DNA from: Dinochytrium kinnereticum | Lineage: Eukaryota; Chytridiomycota; Chytridiomycetes; Chytridiales; Chytridiaceae | Direction: 5' to 3' | Length of the DNA: 64,000 nucleotides | NCBI GenBank assembly: GCA_027604005.1 | Contig: JADGJT010000035.1 | Location: 35,731-99,730, forward strand | Part shown: one piece after another, positions 1 through 12,319 of the stretch | Numbering within the stretch: the first letter of the stretch is position 1 | Layout of the letters: each line of letters opens with the position of its first letter | Program-made: the position numbers and the translations under genes | Notes under the pieces: model-generated | Seen by the model: only the letters and a program-made list of their open reading frames with translations | What the model was told of the DNA's origin: nothing | Database searches by the model: none

Positions 1-869
1 GAATCAGACGACCCTAAAGACAAAAAGCCGGCTACCAAGCCCACCGCTAAGCCTGCCGCCAAAACCTCCACAAAGAAGGCAGAGCCGTCCGATGAGGAAG
101 ACTCTGATGATGACTCTGATGACGAGGAAGAGGCCAAGTCTGTCACCAAGACTGTCGTAAAGAAGTCTGATCCCAAGAAGAAGGCGGAATCCTCTGATGA
201 AGACGACTCTGATGAGGAGGAAGATTCCGACGATGAGAAGCCTGCACCCAAATCTAAGAAGACTTCAACGAAAATGGATGTTGACAAGGACTCTGCCAAG
301 AAGGCTAAGTCTACTACAGCCATAAAAAAGGAAGAGGTAATTATGTTATGTTGTTTGTTTGAATCTTTTCTTCTTCTTAACCCAAACGTGCATAAAAAGG
401 CTCCGGTGAAAGTCCATGGGAAAAAGAGATCTGCCGACGAAGCATTAGAGACACAAGCGTCAAAGAAGGTTAAGTCGAACGAGAGAGGGGTAAGATTTCA
501 AACATTGATTTCTATTTTTTTCTAAAGCGAATCTTGTTGTAGACACCTTTCCGTAGAATTAAGGTTGAAGAGGTTGAGTTTGAAGATCCCGCTCTAAAGG
601 ACAACGGTTTTCTGAAGGCCGAAAATGCTTACGGGCTGAAGGCTCATCAGGACCTAATTGTAACGCGCGGCAAGGGATTTAGGGCGGAGAAGGTTTAACC
701 TTTGTTGCTTTCTCAATATTGACCCTCTCGTAGACGAAGAAGAAGCGTGGAAGTTACAAGGGTGGACATATTGATCAAGTCAGTCGATCTTACAAGGTTA
801 GATTGGAAGATGTTTCAAAAGCTCTTATCTGATTCGCCTCTTTAGTTCCCCGATGCTGATAGTGATTAA
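1..869 (+). CDS. SRP40: SRP40/Nopp140-type nucleolar phosphoprotein, C-terminal part (5' end outside window)
   Basis: The frame is open from base 1, so the gene starts upstream. The visible N-terminal part alternates acidic/serine blocks (SDEEDSDDDSDDEEE) with Lys/Pro/Ala-rich basic blocks, the layout of the Nopp140/SRP40 central domain. After three short introns the conserved SRP40 C-terminal domain follows, with FRRIKVEEVEFEDPALKDN, an AYGLKAHQDL stretch and RGKGFRAEKTKKKRGSYKGG. My exons are 1-336, 400-489, 543-692, 734-796 and 846-869, stopping at TAA 867-869. Family members are nucleolar, CK2-phosphorylated chaperones that bind snoRNPs and help rRNA modification; that role is inferred from the family. 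The gene is convergent with the small minus-strand gene ending at 1091. Confidence 0.93.
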
Positions 870-1090
870 ACCCCCGTTCGGCCCTGTACATTTTTTGCCC
901 GTTATGACTGGACCATTAAGGCGTCCACATTAATATATGTTTGTCTTCTCTGCTTCTTTCTGGGGGGGATATGACACGACTTTAGATACAAGTCGCTAAG
1001 CGAACTTTATAACTTTGTTGTTTGGCGATTTTTTTTAAATATATTTTCGCTTTGGACATACATCATGATCAATTTATTTATTTAGATGCC

Positions 1091-1476
1091 TCATTCTATT
1101 TTAGCTATATCCGACTTATCTTTCTGAGTATTTCCATCCACTGGTGCATTATTTACCGTTATGCTGGTGACAGGACGGTAATTAGCGTTGGAGGCATCAC
1201 TAGTTGTCGCCAACGTTCTCTCTTTAGTAAATAACGATTGGTCGGTTCGGATGCTTTCGATTTTGGATGAGAGAGGACCTTCAAATTGGACTTGAAATTC
1301 CTTTTTCTCTTTGAGACGACGTTTGGAGTTTGATGACCGGAAATTTTCGAGCTTTTAACATGGAATGGTGGGGTGATTAGATATTTGTGATTATGGAAGG
1401 AGTGATATTGGGGGAAATGGAAATTTTTTTGGTGCATTACCTCGACCTCGAACCGATCTGTCGCGTCACCTCCCAT
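1091..1476 (-). CDS. small two-exon hypothetical protein (about 98 aa)
   Basis: I do not recognise this protein. Reading the minus strand, an ATG at 1476-1474 opens exon 1 (1476-1441; MGGDATDRFEVE) and runs into a GTAATG donor. A TTAAAAG acceptor at 1352 opens exon 2 (1351-1091) in phase 0, which stays open to TGA at 1093-1091. Exon 2 begins LENFRSSNSKRRLKEKKE and is charged and largely hydrophilic; I see no signal peptide or membrane segment. The inferred intron is 89 bp, normal for this window. It lies just downstream of the ARMH1 homologue (stop at 1632) on the same strand. Support is coding-like composition and in-phase splice sites only. Confidence 0.5.
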
Positions 1477-1631
1477 CGTATTTTTAAATTTGTTGTTCTA
1501 CATGATCTGTTAATACCTCTATTACTTCCAGCGAACTTCATACCGAAAATGTTGTGTTAGCTGCCGTGTGTCCGTATGGCCTATAAAGATCTTTAACCAT
1601 TTCTCGGTCATTGGGCTTTGAGAAGACATTG

Positions 1632-4073
1632 TTAAGTTTTCCTCGTTTTGTCTGAAGAGCTTACATCCGTCATTTTTTCGTACTCTGACAGTATTTCTTG
1701 TTGTGTTTTATCTTTAGCAGCTTCGTCTTCTTTTGCAGATTGAGCTTTGGTTGCGATTTCCGAGGTTTCTCTGGGGAAAGGATTTTAGACAATTGGGTGG
1801 AGGGAAAAAAGTGTCTTAAAGCAAGGCACTTACTGGTCGTCGTTCCTGGAAGTTGAGGATGGCATATTATTGTTAAAAAACTGAAGCGATAATGTAAAAT
1901 AGCAGCTCACCATTTCGTCGCAGGGAAAGCCGTAACACTAACTCTCGTCTTCTTGAATGCAGCCTTAGAAGCCTTCGATTCCCTTTATCAAAAAAGGTAA
2001 GCACTAAGGTAAAGAAAGAAAAGATAATGATAGCCCCCACCTGTCCTCATCAGAACTTCCCGACTCAGACTCCTCCTCAGACGGTTGGACCTCATCCTCC
2101 GTCACAGAATTGATTTTAAAAGTGTTCTTGCGAAGGTACCTGACTTGCTCCCATGTTAGTTCTTTATAGAAGGTGTCGGGTTTGAACTGATGGATTTCAT
2201 TAGGATGGAGGAAGCATGGGATTAGCATAAATAGTCTTTTCCGAATCAAGAGAGTTGCGCAAAGACCGAACCTCCAGAAGATCAAAAAAGTTTCGTCCCA
2301 TGTGAGCTTGAAGCGCGTCTGCGACGTTTTCAAAGTGGTGGACGAGGTACTGTTTTAAATTTAGCTGGGAGATATTCAAGGTACGCTCAGCTTACAAGCA
2401 AAGTATTTGCAGCGTATCGCTGGCTATCGGTATGCGCAACATTCGCAACAGTGTTAAGCAGTCCTCCAATTATCTGAAACTGAATCATCTTTTCTGCGAT
2501 CTCATCAGAAGACGCCGCGATAACCCTGATCGAAGGCGTTAAAAAAAAAACTCTCAGTTTCGCTTCTATCTCTTTACCCTAGGAATTTGGCAGCATAAGC
2601 TTGCTGGATGAATGTCGCAAGCATCGCATCTGAAACCTTTTCGTCGGATTTGAGCATCCCTCCCCATTGGTTTGCGGTGAGGGTTTTGCCGTCATTGCCT
2701 TTCGGGCCACGACGTCTTCGGTCTATCGAAAAGTTAAAAACCTTAGTCTAGGAAAGAATAATTTATATTGCTTGACCTTCGCTCATGTCATCCCCAGAAT
2801 CCTCGAAAGGTGTCTTTAGGATATTAATCAGCTGTGTGATGATGGTGTCCTGTAGTGTAGGGCGGTAGACCAACTCTTTGAGAATTTCGAAGCCTGGGTT
2901 GAAGTGAGTAAGCAATACCATAAATGCGTGGAGCAGTACCTTCGTATTGTATTTGAATATGAGGGCTTTTGAGGAGACTTATCGTTGCATCAACCACCGA
3001 AGTATGGATCGACTGAATCGAGGGCTACGAAAAAAAGTCATCAAACGCAGTGAAAGCAGTATGCTCACCAGCAATAGCCTCAAAGCCTGCCCAGCCATCT
3101 GCTGTGATGTAGGCGATGGCGAAGTAGACGTGAGAAGCGACAACAACGACTTGTAAACCTGCATTAAGAATTTTGGGTTTCCCTAGATCATGTGAATGGT
3201 ATTAGTAACGAGTACGTCATTACTGCATTGCCTTCATTTCTTACCAAGCCCAATTGGTAGAGAAGATTGCGACAGTAGTCTTGAGTCACTTCAGATCGGG
3301 ATCTGGCTAGACAGTCGGCCACTGCGCGAACACCGTAGCTTTCGCATAAGAATTCTTTGTATTTCCGCCCAGCGTTCGCGACGTGTAAGAGAAGTCGGAG
3401 GGCTTCCGCCTTGTCAGGCTTATAAGTAGCAAAAATTAAATGGATGAGTTTATAAGCGGAGTGCTTTATATGAAAAAAAATGGGGATTTCACTAACCTCC
3501 TTAATCTGTGAAAGTCCTAGCAATTCGAGTACTGTCAGTACCCCACCCACCTCCAGAAACTCTGCCAAAAATCTGTGTCCACTTGCCGCGGATATGAAGA
3601 TGGATATGGCCTGAAGTTGGAGCGAGATATTGTATCCCAGCAGATATCTTTATAAGTGAAATGATGTAAGAATCTTCTCCTAGGTCATAAACAAATGCTT
3701 GTATTTATGATCACAGCAAACCACACCAAAAATAACTCACGTTAACCTCAACCAAGCCGTAACTCGCGTCAAAAACAAACTCGCGCCATTCCCAAATTCC
3801 CTCTCAAGCTGCGGCCCAGTTTTGTTTCGATTACTATTCACAAATTCTTGCAAGATCCGTTCCCGGATTGAGCGGCTTCCCTTAATGATAATATAAGTTT
3901 TTTTGACTTTCTCTTCTATTATTCACCCTATCCCATGTTTTACTGAGCTGAAGAAAGAATGAGGAAGGGCATGAAGGTGAGAGTGATTTGGATAGCTTGA
4001 CGTAGGGAAGGTTTTTTTCGTCGACGGGGTACTTGATGGCCATACCGGCCGCAGCCTCCGACTCCTGTACCAT
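1632..4073 (-). CDS. ARMH1: ARMH1 (armadillo-like helical domain 1) homologue
   Basis: A multi-exon minus-strand gene. Conserved blocks appear in the expected order: GPQLEREFGNGASLFLTRVT near the N-terminus, then FLEVGGVLTVLELLGLSQIK, then KYKEFLCESYGVRAVADCLA, QVYKSLLSLLTSTSPS, AMLATFIQQAYAAKFL and QFQIIGGLLNTVANVAHTDS. These match the vertebrate ARMH1 (C1orf228) helical-repeat protein along its length. The start is the ATG at 4073-4071; the first intron (GTGAAT...TTAAG) joins KTWDR to GSRSIRER. After the conserved LVHHFENVADALQAHMGRNF block, the gene continues through several short exons encoding an acidic tail (EEESESGSSDED) and then a Lys/Glu-rich end, with TAA at 1634-1632. ARMH1 is poorly characterised but occurs mainly in ciliated organisms, which fits the other flagellar genes here. 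Confidence 0.85.
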
Positions 4074-4620
4074 ATCTCCGGTAAAAAGACAATAGATCTA
4101 GTTACGCTGAAGCCTTGGCCTGCACTCTTGCATCAACCACGGAATGAAAATGACAATCCAAATTTGCATGACAATCTCAATGTGGTGGATTCACCTAAAT
4201 AATACTTATCAGCGACAATTCTGACAAGGAGATGAGACGAGACGGGAGAGGTGGAAGCTATGTGGCTGGATATTTTGATATGACGGGCAGAATATGCTCC
4301 AGTTTTTACGTGTAAAGCGCCGTAATCTTTTTGTTTGAAATTTGTCTACTTATATTTACGTCTGCTATTTTGTGACCGTGGTGTCGACTTATGATTCATG
4401 GAGATTGAGCCATTGAATCCGTGAAATATTTCTAAACAAGTTAAAATCCTCATTGCGATTGGAATATTTAACCGTTGCTTTAAGTTGAATTTCGATATGT
4501 ATTATACTTGATCAGATCAGATTGTACCAACGATTTTGACATCAGTCGGTTAGATTACGCAGAGCTCCATCGCGTGCAGACCAGTTAAGAGTTGCAAGCA
4601 TGTTTTCAATGCATAGCGGT
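4074..4620. other. intergenic, no gene seen
   Basis: About 550 bp between the start of the ARMH1 homologue and the end of the F-box/ankyrin gene. It is AT-rich. I see no ORF with coding character, no tRNA-like structure and no repeat. It probably holds the promoter of the ARMH1 homologue and the 3' flank of the F-box gene. Confidence 0.5.
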
Positions 4621-6405
4621 TCAAGCTTGAGAGAAAAAGGCAAACAACGTTAATGAAATTGACACACAATCCGCACGAACTCACCTCCTGGATCCTCGAA
4701 ATCAATAAGCCTCCTTCCCCAAAGATATTCCAACCGTCCAAACTTAAGCAACCTCATCAGAGAACGTCTACCCACCAAATAATCTCTTCTTTCCGTTCTC
4801 GCCACCTTTCCACTTTGGATTGCTCCTGGGGCTCGCGACAGCAGCGCTAATACCTTTTTCGACGCAATTGTATTCACGGCTTCATGGGTGTTCTTAGCCC
4901 AAGACATGGGAGAGGAATTCGAGGATATTCCTACGCCATTTGGGTCAGCGCCATGGTGAAGTAGGAATGCAACAATATCTGGATAGGACGATCGAGCGGC
5001 TACTATCAGCGGGGACGGAGTTGATTCAAAGGAGTAAAAATCATGTTTGCTATGGATGCTCAGTGTTCCTTCAGGAGAAGGTTGGTACCGAGTTGTAAGA
5101 GGTAAGCCTGTGGATACTTAGTCAAATAGCTATAAGGGAAATGTGATCCCAAAAAAATCTTTACTCACCTTGCGGAGGACCACCAGCTAATCCATCCACA
5201 TTAGCATGCGAATGAACAAGAAGTTCTACGACGTCTTTGTGCCCGCCAAGGCATGCCATCAATAAAGGCGTGATCGAATCTATGTATAGAGTCGACTCGG
5301 ACGCGTAAGAGCAGTTTATGTCCACTGAAGACCCCGACCGTGGTCCGGTGACTCCTTCAACTGCATCGGACGCGACGGGGAAGGCTTTCAAAAGGTAGTC
5401 CACACACCCATAGTGACCGGAGAGGGCGGCAATATGGAGAGGCGTCAAGGAGGTTGCGGCGTTCATGGGGTCGTGCATAAAAATTCCGGCGGCTTCAGTG
5501 TTTTGGTAGTGTTCAACAACAGCCTTAAGTGTTTCCGTATGCCCAAATTGAGCGCAAAGGAAAATTGGGGATTCCACACCTCGATATCCAGATTGGAGCA
5601 TGACTGAACCAATATCTTGGAAATTTGTGCCTTGTGGTGGATGTGGGTATGGTGTGCCCAGCATCAGATTTGTGAGTTCTTCGGAGGGGGGGAATCCAGC
5701 GATGCATGCATAGTGAAGAGGAAGGCGGTATGATCGGTCGCGATGAAGAAGGTCGGTGGCGAGTCGGTCCAGGTTATTTCGGTAGAGCCCCAGAATAAGC
5801 TTCAGCATTGAGGGAGAACCGGATGAAGCGGCAATGTGAAGCAAGTTGCGGTTATGTCCGTCCTGATCAGTAACTGCCGTTTTCCGCCGAACGAGGATCT
5901 TGACTCCCTCCACCCACCCCGCCAAGATGGCGTAGAACAAAGGGGTAAATCCGGATCGCTTTGGCTCGCGGATGAAACCCGGTTCATTGATAATACGAAT
6001 GTGTCGTTTGCTGCCAGCCTGTGCTTTCCAGAACGCTGCATCAAAGATGCCGTAATCGGGGTCAGAGTTCTGATAACTCGGACAATAAAGGTACGCCTTA
6101 GGAGCGTACGGGTCGTGGTAATCAAACACGACATCCTCTTTTATTCTTGTATCGGCTATAGCATGGGCGAGCCATTCGCCGCTCTTGCTGGCTGGTGTGT
6201 TGGTTCCTAAACAAAGACGGAGATAACCGAAGTAACGCAAATGCACCAGGCGTTTAAGTAACGGGAACTGCAGGCTCGAAGATGGATCATTCGAAAGAGA
6301 GTAAAAGCGAGAGCATGTAGATGACAGGGCGACAAGTGAGGTGATGTCGCATTTTGAAAAGATTGCCAGCAGAAGCTCTTGAGGCAGGTTTGAAATGAGC
6401 GTCAT
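4621..6405 (-). CDS. F-box and ankyrin-repeat protein
   Basis: Starts at ATG 6405-6403. The first 45 residues form an F-box (LPQELLLAIFSKCDITSLVA followed by STCSRFYSL). After a linker come ankyrin-type units such as GFTPLFYAILAGWVEGVKIL, RNLLHIAASSGSPSMLKLIL, LTPLHIAALSGHYGCVDYLL and ITPLLMACLGGHKDVVELLV. The long first exon ends near 5161. A second exon (about 5106-4660) adds another ankyrin-like unit (VAARSSYPDIVAFLLHHGAD). A final GTGAGT...CTCAAG intron leads to TGA at 4623-4621; without it the frame would stop at 4650. F-box proteins are SCF ubiquitin-ligase adaptors and the ankyrin part would bind the substrate; both statements are family knowledge and the target is unknown. Confidence 0.88.
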
Positions 6406-6978
6406 CAGGCCAGCAGTGCTGACGGTGTAGAGTCAGGTTTACTGGTATGGCCGTTCCGTAAAACCCATCGAAAGAAAGAATGGAAAGAAAGATTTTAGTC
6501 AATGCGTAAGAGCATTGGGACCACTGAAGAAAAACGGAGCTCCAGAAAAATAATATTATTATTTTGTAGATTATGTGATTTGGTAGATTATACGCAGGGC
6601 CCCCCCCACCCCCCCTCCATCCAGAATGTTACTTCCTTAATGCTGGGATATTATCCATTCAGATGACCAACCGAATGCTCCTCTACTCCAGCTTGTCACT
6701 GGCCGTGGATTTTATACTGATATTAGGACTGAACATCAGTGGACTGGTTCGACAGGAGGCTTCACTGGGTCGTGAGATATCCCCTCTGAAGGATTTTACT
6801 ACCTGTTTTACGGTTTCAGTTGTCTGAGGCTGTGTGTAAGAAGAACCTCATCATAAAGGCTTTGGGCCGACTGAAGATTGGATCGAAGATTTTAACTGGT
6901 TGGTATAGGTGCTGGAACTACCAAAGTAATCAACATATGCTTTTACTTATTAACATTTTAAAAAAAGTAGCTAAATGA
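6406..6978. other. intergenic, putative promoter of the F-box gene
   Basis: About 570 bp between the F-box gene start and the SMC4 stop. It contains a C-run cluster at about 6599-6616 and AT-rich stretches (6545-6590). I see no coding signal. Confidence 0.45.
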
Positions 6979-9900
6979 TCAAAAAACATGGATTAAGGAA
7001 GGGTTGATGGTTATGCTCTTGGTTGTGTTATCAGTCTAATAAAGATACCCCAGAGAGTTGTTAATTCAAACAAATAGTTTAAGAAAAACATACCTTATAA
7101 ATACCGACCAAACGATCAGCCAGCTCAAACATATTATTACGTAAACTAATAATTATAAACTGCGCATCCCTCGTCCTCTCCTTAATGTAGTTGGCAACAA
7201 TGGAGACATTCCTGAAATCCAGTGCCGCATCAATCTCGTCCATAACGTAAATAGGAGTGGGCTTGAAATGATGCAGGGCAAAAACAAGAGCTAGCGAGCT
7301 TAGCGTCTTTTTGAGAATTAGCGATGAAATTTCAAAGGACCATTAAACCTTTTCTCCGCCAGACAAGTTTGCGATGTTCTTCCAACTCTTTTTGGGAGGC
7401 ATCACACTGAAAATAATTCCTTCGGAGAAGGGGTCCATAGTGTCCACTAATTCCAGCTCAGCGTTTCCACCAAGAGTGATCATCTATTGCAGAGGAAAAA
7501 TTAGCAAAGCTCCCCACTTAATTGTCATTAACGCTTACTTGATACATTTCCTTTAGCTTTTGCGAAATCGCAGTGAAGCCATCCATGAACTCATCAAGAC
7601 GTCTCTTTCGCAGGTCGTCCAAAGTGAGCTTGGCGTCATCTCTCTTCTTCGTGATTTCCTCCAGTTCCATCGCCCTTTTGAGGTAAACATCAAGTTTCTG
7701 TTTGTATTCCACCAGCACACTAAGATTTGGCGACATTTTGCTCAACTGCTCCGAGGTATCCTTGATGTCCTTCTCCAAAATAGCTGAATCAAAGTCCTCA
7801 AGTTCCTCCTCGGTGTACTCTGGCAGTGCCGGATCAAAGTCTTCCTCAAAACTATAGCTTTAAGCAAAAGATAGACGAAAAATAGTCTCAATTACCCAGT
7901 AGATTGAAGCTGGAGCTTCTTCAAGCGATTTTGGTAATGGGCCAAGTCCTTTTCCACGTCCTTGATCTTTTTGTAGTTTTCTTCGACTTTGGAGGTCAAC
8001 GAAAGCTACCAGGTAATTAGGTTATAGCCCAAATCTTCTGGAGATCACCTCTAAAGCTCTAAACTTGCTAATCGCCTCAGCCATTTCCTCCTGCTGCTTC
8101 CTAGACTTCTGAAGAAGTGTCTCCTGACGCTCAAATTCCTATAATAAAAGTTAAATAGAATGGACTAGGCTGCCAACCTCTTTAATTTTTTTCAAATCCT
8201 TATTAATCTTAAAGTCGTCCTCCGCAACTTGCTTAAGCGCCTCCTGAATCTTCTCAAGCTCCTCTTCATTATCCGCTAACTCCGACTCCTTGTTAGAAAG
8301 CGTAGAAGTGACCTTCTTGATATTTTTCTCGCGGGTCGTCCGCTCAACTTGCAAATTGATAATACGCTCATTGCACATGTCAATCTGCTGTGAGATCCCA
8401 TCCACCTTCGCTTTTTGACTTCGAAGCTTTACACCACCAGCTTGTAAAATCTTTTCCTGCAGCTGCGATATTTGAGATTCAATCTTGGATGAAGATTCCT
8501 CTAGCTGTTTCATTTTGGCCGTCTCGGTTTGGATAATGCCTCGCAGTTTCTCCATTCGCGACACTTCCTCTTTCGTCAATTTTCGGATGGAGTTTCTAAA
8601 ATAACATGAGATCACAGCTTTAAACATCAATTTATGAGCGTACTTTGCATTGCTTTTTTCAGCTTTTGCCTGTTCTAACTGCTGCTGGATAGAGGCAACC
8701 TCCATTTCTAACTTCGACATCTCAGACTCTATATGCGGTATCTCATTTGAAAATGCTGCCAGCCGTTTCTCAAGATCCTTCTTCTCTGCTATCAGATTCC
8801 CAAGCTCATTCTCAAGGCTCGAAATCTCAGCCTCTAAATCCGCAATAGCCCGCGGCGCAACTGAGTCCGATGCTGCAAACGAACTGCTCATCCCGCCTCT
8901 CTGCGGTCGACCACCACCCCCGCTCATGGCTCCTGAAATATCAACCATATTGCCATCAAGCGTCACAACCCGAAACCTCTTTTTCCCGAACGCAATCTTA
9001 TTTGCAGTTTCAAGATCATCCGCAACAAGTGTATCTTGTAAAGCATGGTAGAAGACTTTTTCAAATCTTTTGTCCTTTACTTTAATTAAGTCGAAAAGAC
9101 GGGGTGCGTTCAAGGGTGTAGCAATACGGGAGGTATCGTAATCTCGAATCTTATCTAAGCACAGAAACGTTGCGCGGCCAAGATTATTCTTTTTCAAATA
9201 CTCGAGGCATATTTCTCCGCTTTTCACAGTTTCAACGACAATACTGTTCAATGCCCCACAGGCGGTTGTTACAGCAATATCATACTTTTCATCAATAACA
9301 CCCAGATCGCCAAGCCGGCCCTTAAATTCGTGAGATTATAATTGGAAGCAGAACCTACGCATATGCCAGGGACTTTACCAGAATCTCTTAGGTTCATCAT
9401 TTCCGAAAGGACTTTTCCCCTTGAGACAAAACTCTGACGTTGTTCTTTAAGATCGGAGAGCTTCTTTCGAGCAGCCTGCAATAACGATCGCAAATTATCT
9501 TCCGAACCCAAAGCCTAGAATGTTAGTCGCTTAGGAATCCCGTTGAGGTACCGTAATTTTCTTTTGTATCTCAGTCGCCTTTGGCTTCGTGGACCGAAGC
9601 TTCTGCTGTTGTTCTTCAAGAAGCAATGACTAAAAATGTTGTCAGAAAAATATTGTCATGTGAGGCCACTACCTTTTCTCTTTGGATATTTTTAAACCCT
9701 TCAATACGCTCCTCAATCTCCCTTATAGCCTTTTCAGACAGGTCGGCCTTCTGTTCCAATAGCGAAAGCTCCGACTCGGCAACGTCAATATTCGATTTAC
9801 GTGCATTTATCTTCTCCGTCCACGGCTCGAGCTCTTTTTGTTTCTGAGAGATCTCAACCTGAATAGCTTCGGTCTTTCCTACAGATTAAAAAGGAGGGAG

Positions 9901-11455
9901 GGTCATTATAGCATCCTTGAATAAGGAGAACAAACCTTTTAAGCTATCAGCAATATCCTGCAGTTCCTTTTCTTCCTCAGCCAGTTTGACTTTCAAAGTC
10001 TCTAGTTCCTTGTTGGTCTTCGCAGCGTCACCATCAAAATTCTCCAGCCAAGACTTGCTTTCCGATAAAGTAAAACGCTCCTGCTGAATGGTTTTTGATA
10101 GCTTCTTCTGCTTCGTCTTCAGATGTTTTTCCTTTTCCTTCATTTCGATTTCGATCTTCTCGTTCTTCTTTAAAGAGTTTTGGCAGGATTCTGCTTGCTT
10201 TGCAACTTTCTAAAAACTCTTAGAAACACGTCACGTTGGTAAAGATATGCCTCATAGTCAACAGATATTTTAGTGCATTCTTTTTCAAGAGTTTGCATCT
10301 CCTGAATCAAACCGAAGGAGTTTGCACGTTCTTCTTTCAGCCTTTCACTGAAGTTTTGCTGTATTGCATTTGAGATTCCAATATAAATTCTTCCTTACGG
10401 TTTCCGTCTGAAGTTCTTTAGATTCTCTTGAAAGATCTGACTTTAAAATCTGATAAAGCTTGTTCTTCTTTTGGCACACAAGGTTCTCTAAAGAAATAAA
10501 TCCCTCAGCTTCCTGTTTCCTTGGCTAATGACAGTTAACAAAACTATGCAAATGAGCCCAAACCTCCAAAGCATTCTTATCCTTCTCTACAATTTTGAGT
10601 CGATTAAGTTTTTCTTCTCTTTCCTCGTTCATCTGGTCCAAAGTAACATTTGCTTCGTCGATTTTGACTTTATATCTGGCGGTGCCAATAATATCTTCAA
10701 GGTATTCCAAAAGGCCATCTTCATGCTCCGTTTGTCCTTTAGGTTTCATTAACGAGATCGACTCAACTTCTCCCTGTAATTGTTAAACCAACTAAAGAGC
10801 CATTATACTTACCTGTAAAATTAGGAAACGTTTATGATCCAGGTCGACTCCTTTCCCCTTAAGTAGCTGGGTAACTTCAGTGAAAGAGCTGGTTCGGCCA
10901 TTTATCCTGTAAGTGCTCTTATCAACTTTTCCCTTTTCTACTGTCCGGGACACCACAAGTTTGGTGTTATTTACTTCTGTGAAGTTATCACTTCCGGGCT
11001 ATGTTGGTTCTCCTAGTTAGCTTAAGGCACCACAAAGTTAATAATCACCAAATCAATTATCTCAACGAAGTGAATTTCAACACCACAGCTGTCCAAATTC
11101 TCATTTCCCACAGAGTTGTGAATTAAATCCGATAGCCGGTCCTGCCGCATTTTCTTGGCCTTGAACCCAAAAACAAAAAGGAGAGCATCGATGACATTTG
11201 ACTTTCCAGATCCGTTCGGTCCAACAATGGAAGTGAATGACTGACAGAAACAGGTGGTAAGCGCATGTGTGGAGGAGTAATGTATACTTTGTGAAATGGT
11301 CCAATTTCCACTGTACCCGCGTAAGACTTGAAGTTCCTTAGCACAAGCTTCGAAATAATAAGTCTTTGCTTCGGAGGCTCTGCTTCCGGATCGCGCTTGA
11401 TTGTAGAAGACAGACGACGCTGCCCATCCTTTGTTGGGGTGATGGCGGTCAGCAT
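6979..11455 (-). CDS. SMC4: condensin subunit SMC4
   Basis: A structural maintenance of chromosomes ATPase of the SMC4 type. The N-terminal head has [20 protein letters not shown] and a Walker [13 protein letters not shown] near 11.2 kb. Long coiled-coil exons flank a hinge around 8.9-9.2 kb ([20 protein letters not shown]). The C-terminal head has the signature LSGGEK and Walker [15 protein letters not shown]. The end [18 protein letters not shown] is reached through a small last intron, stopping at TGA 6981-6979. At least ten introns are present. The first in-frame ATG is 11455-11453, a few residues before the conserved region. The frame stays open to about 11555 without an ATG, so an upstream coding exon cannot be excluded. 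Condensin compacts mitotic chromosomes. Divergent from centrin-3. Confidence 0.95.
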
Positions 11456-11543
11456 TCTGTCCGAGATGACCTTGTCTGAAAGTTGGATTTGTGGAACAGA
11501 GTCTCCAAAAGAATTTCTATTGAGAGCTGAGTTCTTGTCCAAA

Positions 11544-12209
11544 ATGTCGCTGCTTTACAACTCCAAGCAGAAGCGGCGGCTCACCCGGCCTGAGCTGACC
11601 GATGAGCAGAAGATGGAAATCAAGGAGGCTTTTGACCTTTTTGACACCGATAAGGATTCGGCCTTGGACTACCATGAGCTGAAGGTTTGTTTCTGTTCAC
11701 TCAAGGAACCGTCTTTACATTGCTTTGCGCTCATGCAGGTTGCAATGCGGGCACTGGGTTTCGACGTCAAGAAGGCTGAAGTATTGAAAATACTGAGGGA
11801 ATATGACAAAAATGGGCAGGGGCTCATTGAATTTGAGGATTTTAACAAAGTCAGTAAGTAGCCTCTTCCAAATAGCAACGAAAAAGGCTGAAAATGCATT
11901 CTTAAAGTGACTGAGAAAATTCTGGATAGAGATCCTTTGGAAGAAATTCGGAAAGCTTTCCAACTCTTTGACGATGATGGAACTGGTAAAATAACTCTTC
12001 GGAACCTTCGTCGTGTAGCAAAAGAAATCGGGGAAAATATGGACGACGAAGAGCTGCAGGCGATGATTGATGAATTTGATCTTGATCAGGATGGAGAGAG
12101 TACGTCCCCCTTTCTTGTTTTTCTACCTTCACTCCGCAGGGCTTGATCTGACAAATAAACAGTCAACGAGCAAGAATTCATTTCGATCATGACAGATTCG
12201 AATGATTAA
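11544..12209 (+). CDS. CDC31: centrin-3 / CDC31-type EF-hand protein
   Basis: Four exons by my reading: 11544-11683, about 11739-11853, 11908-12099 and 12163-12209. The product is about 165 residues with four EF-hand regions: [55 protein letters not shown] and [18 protein letters not shown]. The central [20 protein letters not shown] is typical of centrin-3/Cdc31 rather than centrin-2. The ATG is chosen because it gives the short basic N-terminus [18 protein letters not shown] expected in the family. Role by homology: centriole/basal-body or spindle-pole duplication; Cdc31 also acts in mRNA export with TREX-2. It starts 88 bp from the first SMC4 ATG on the other strand. Confidence 0.96.
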
Positions 12210-12319
12210 GCTTGGAATTGGTAGGGATGGAGAGGACATGGATAAAGGAAGTTCGCAGGCATATATATATATATAAATGTATATTTTTTTACTTAAGAAC
12301 AAAGAGCACTGCCCGCTGT

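Noticed and set aside
5413..6210. Several ORFs on the strand opposite the F-box/ankyrin gene
   Set aside because: The minus-strand reading has an F-box and ankyrin consensus residues; the others have none.
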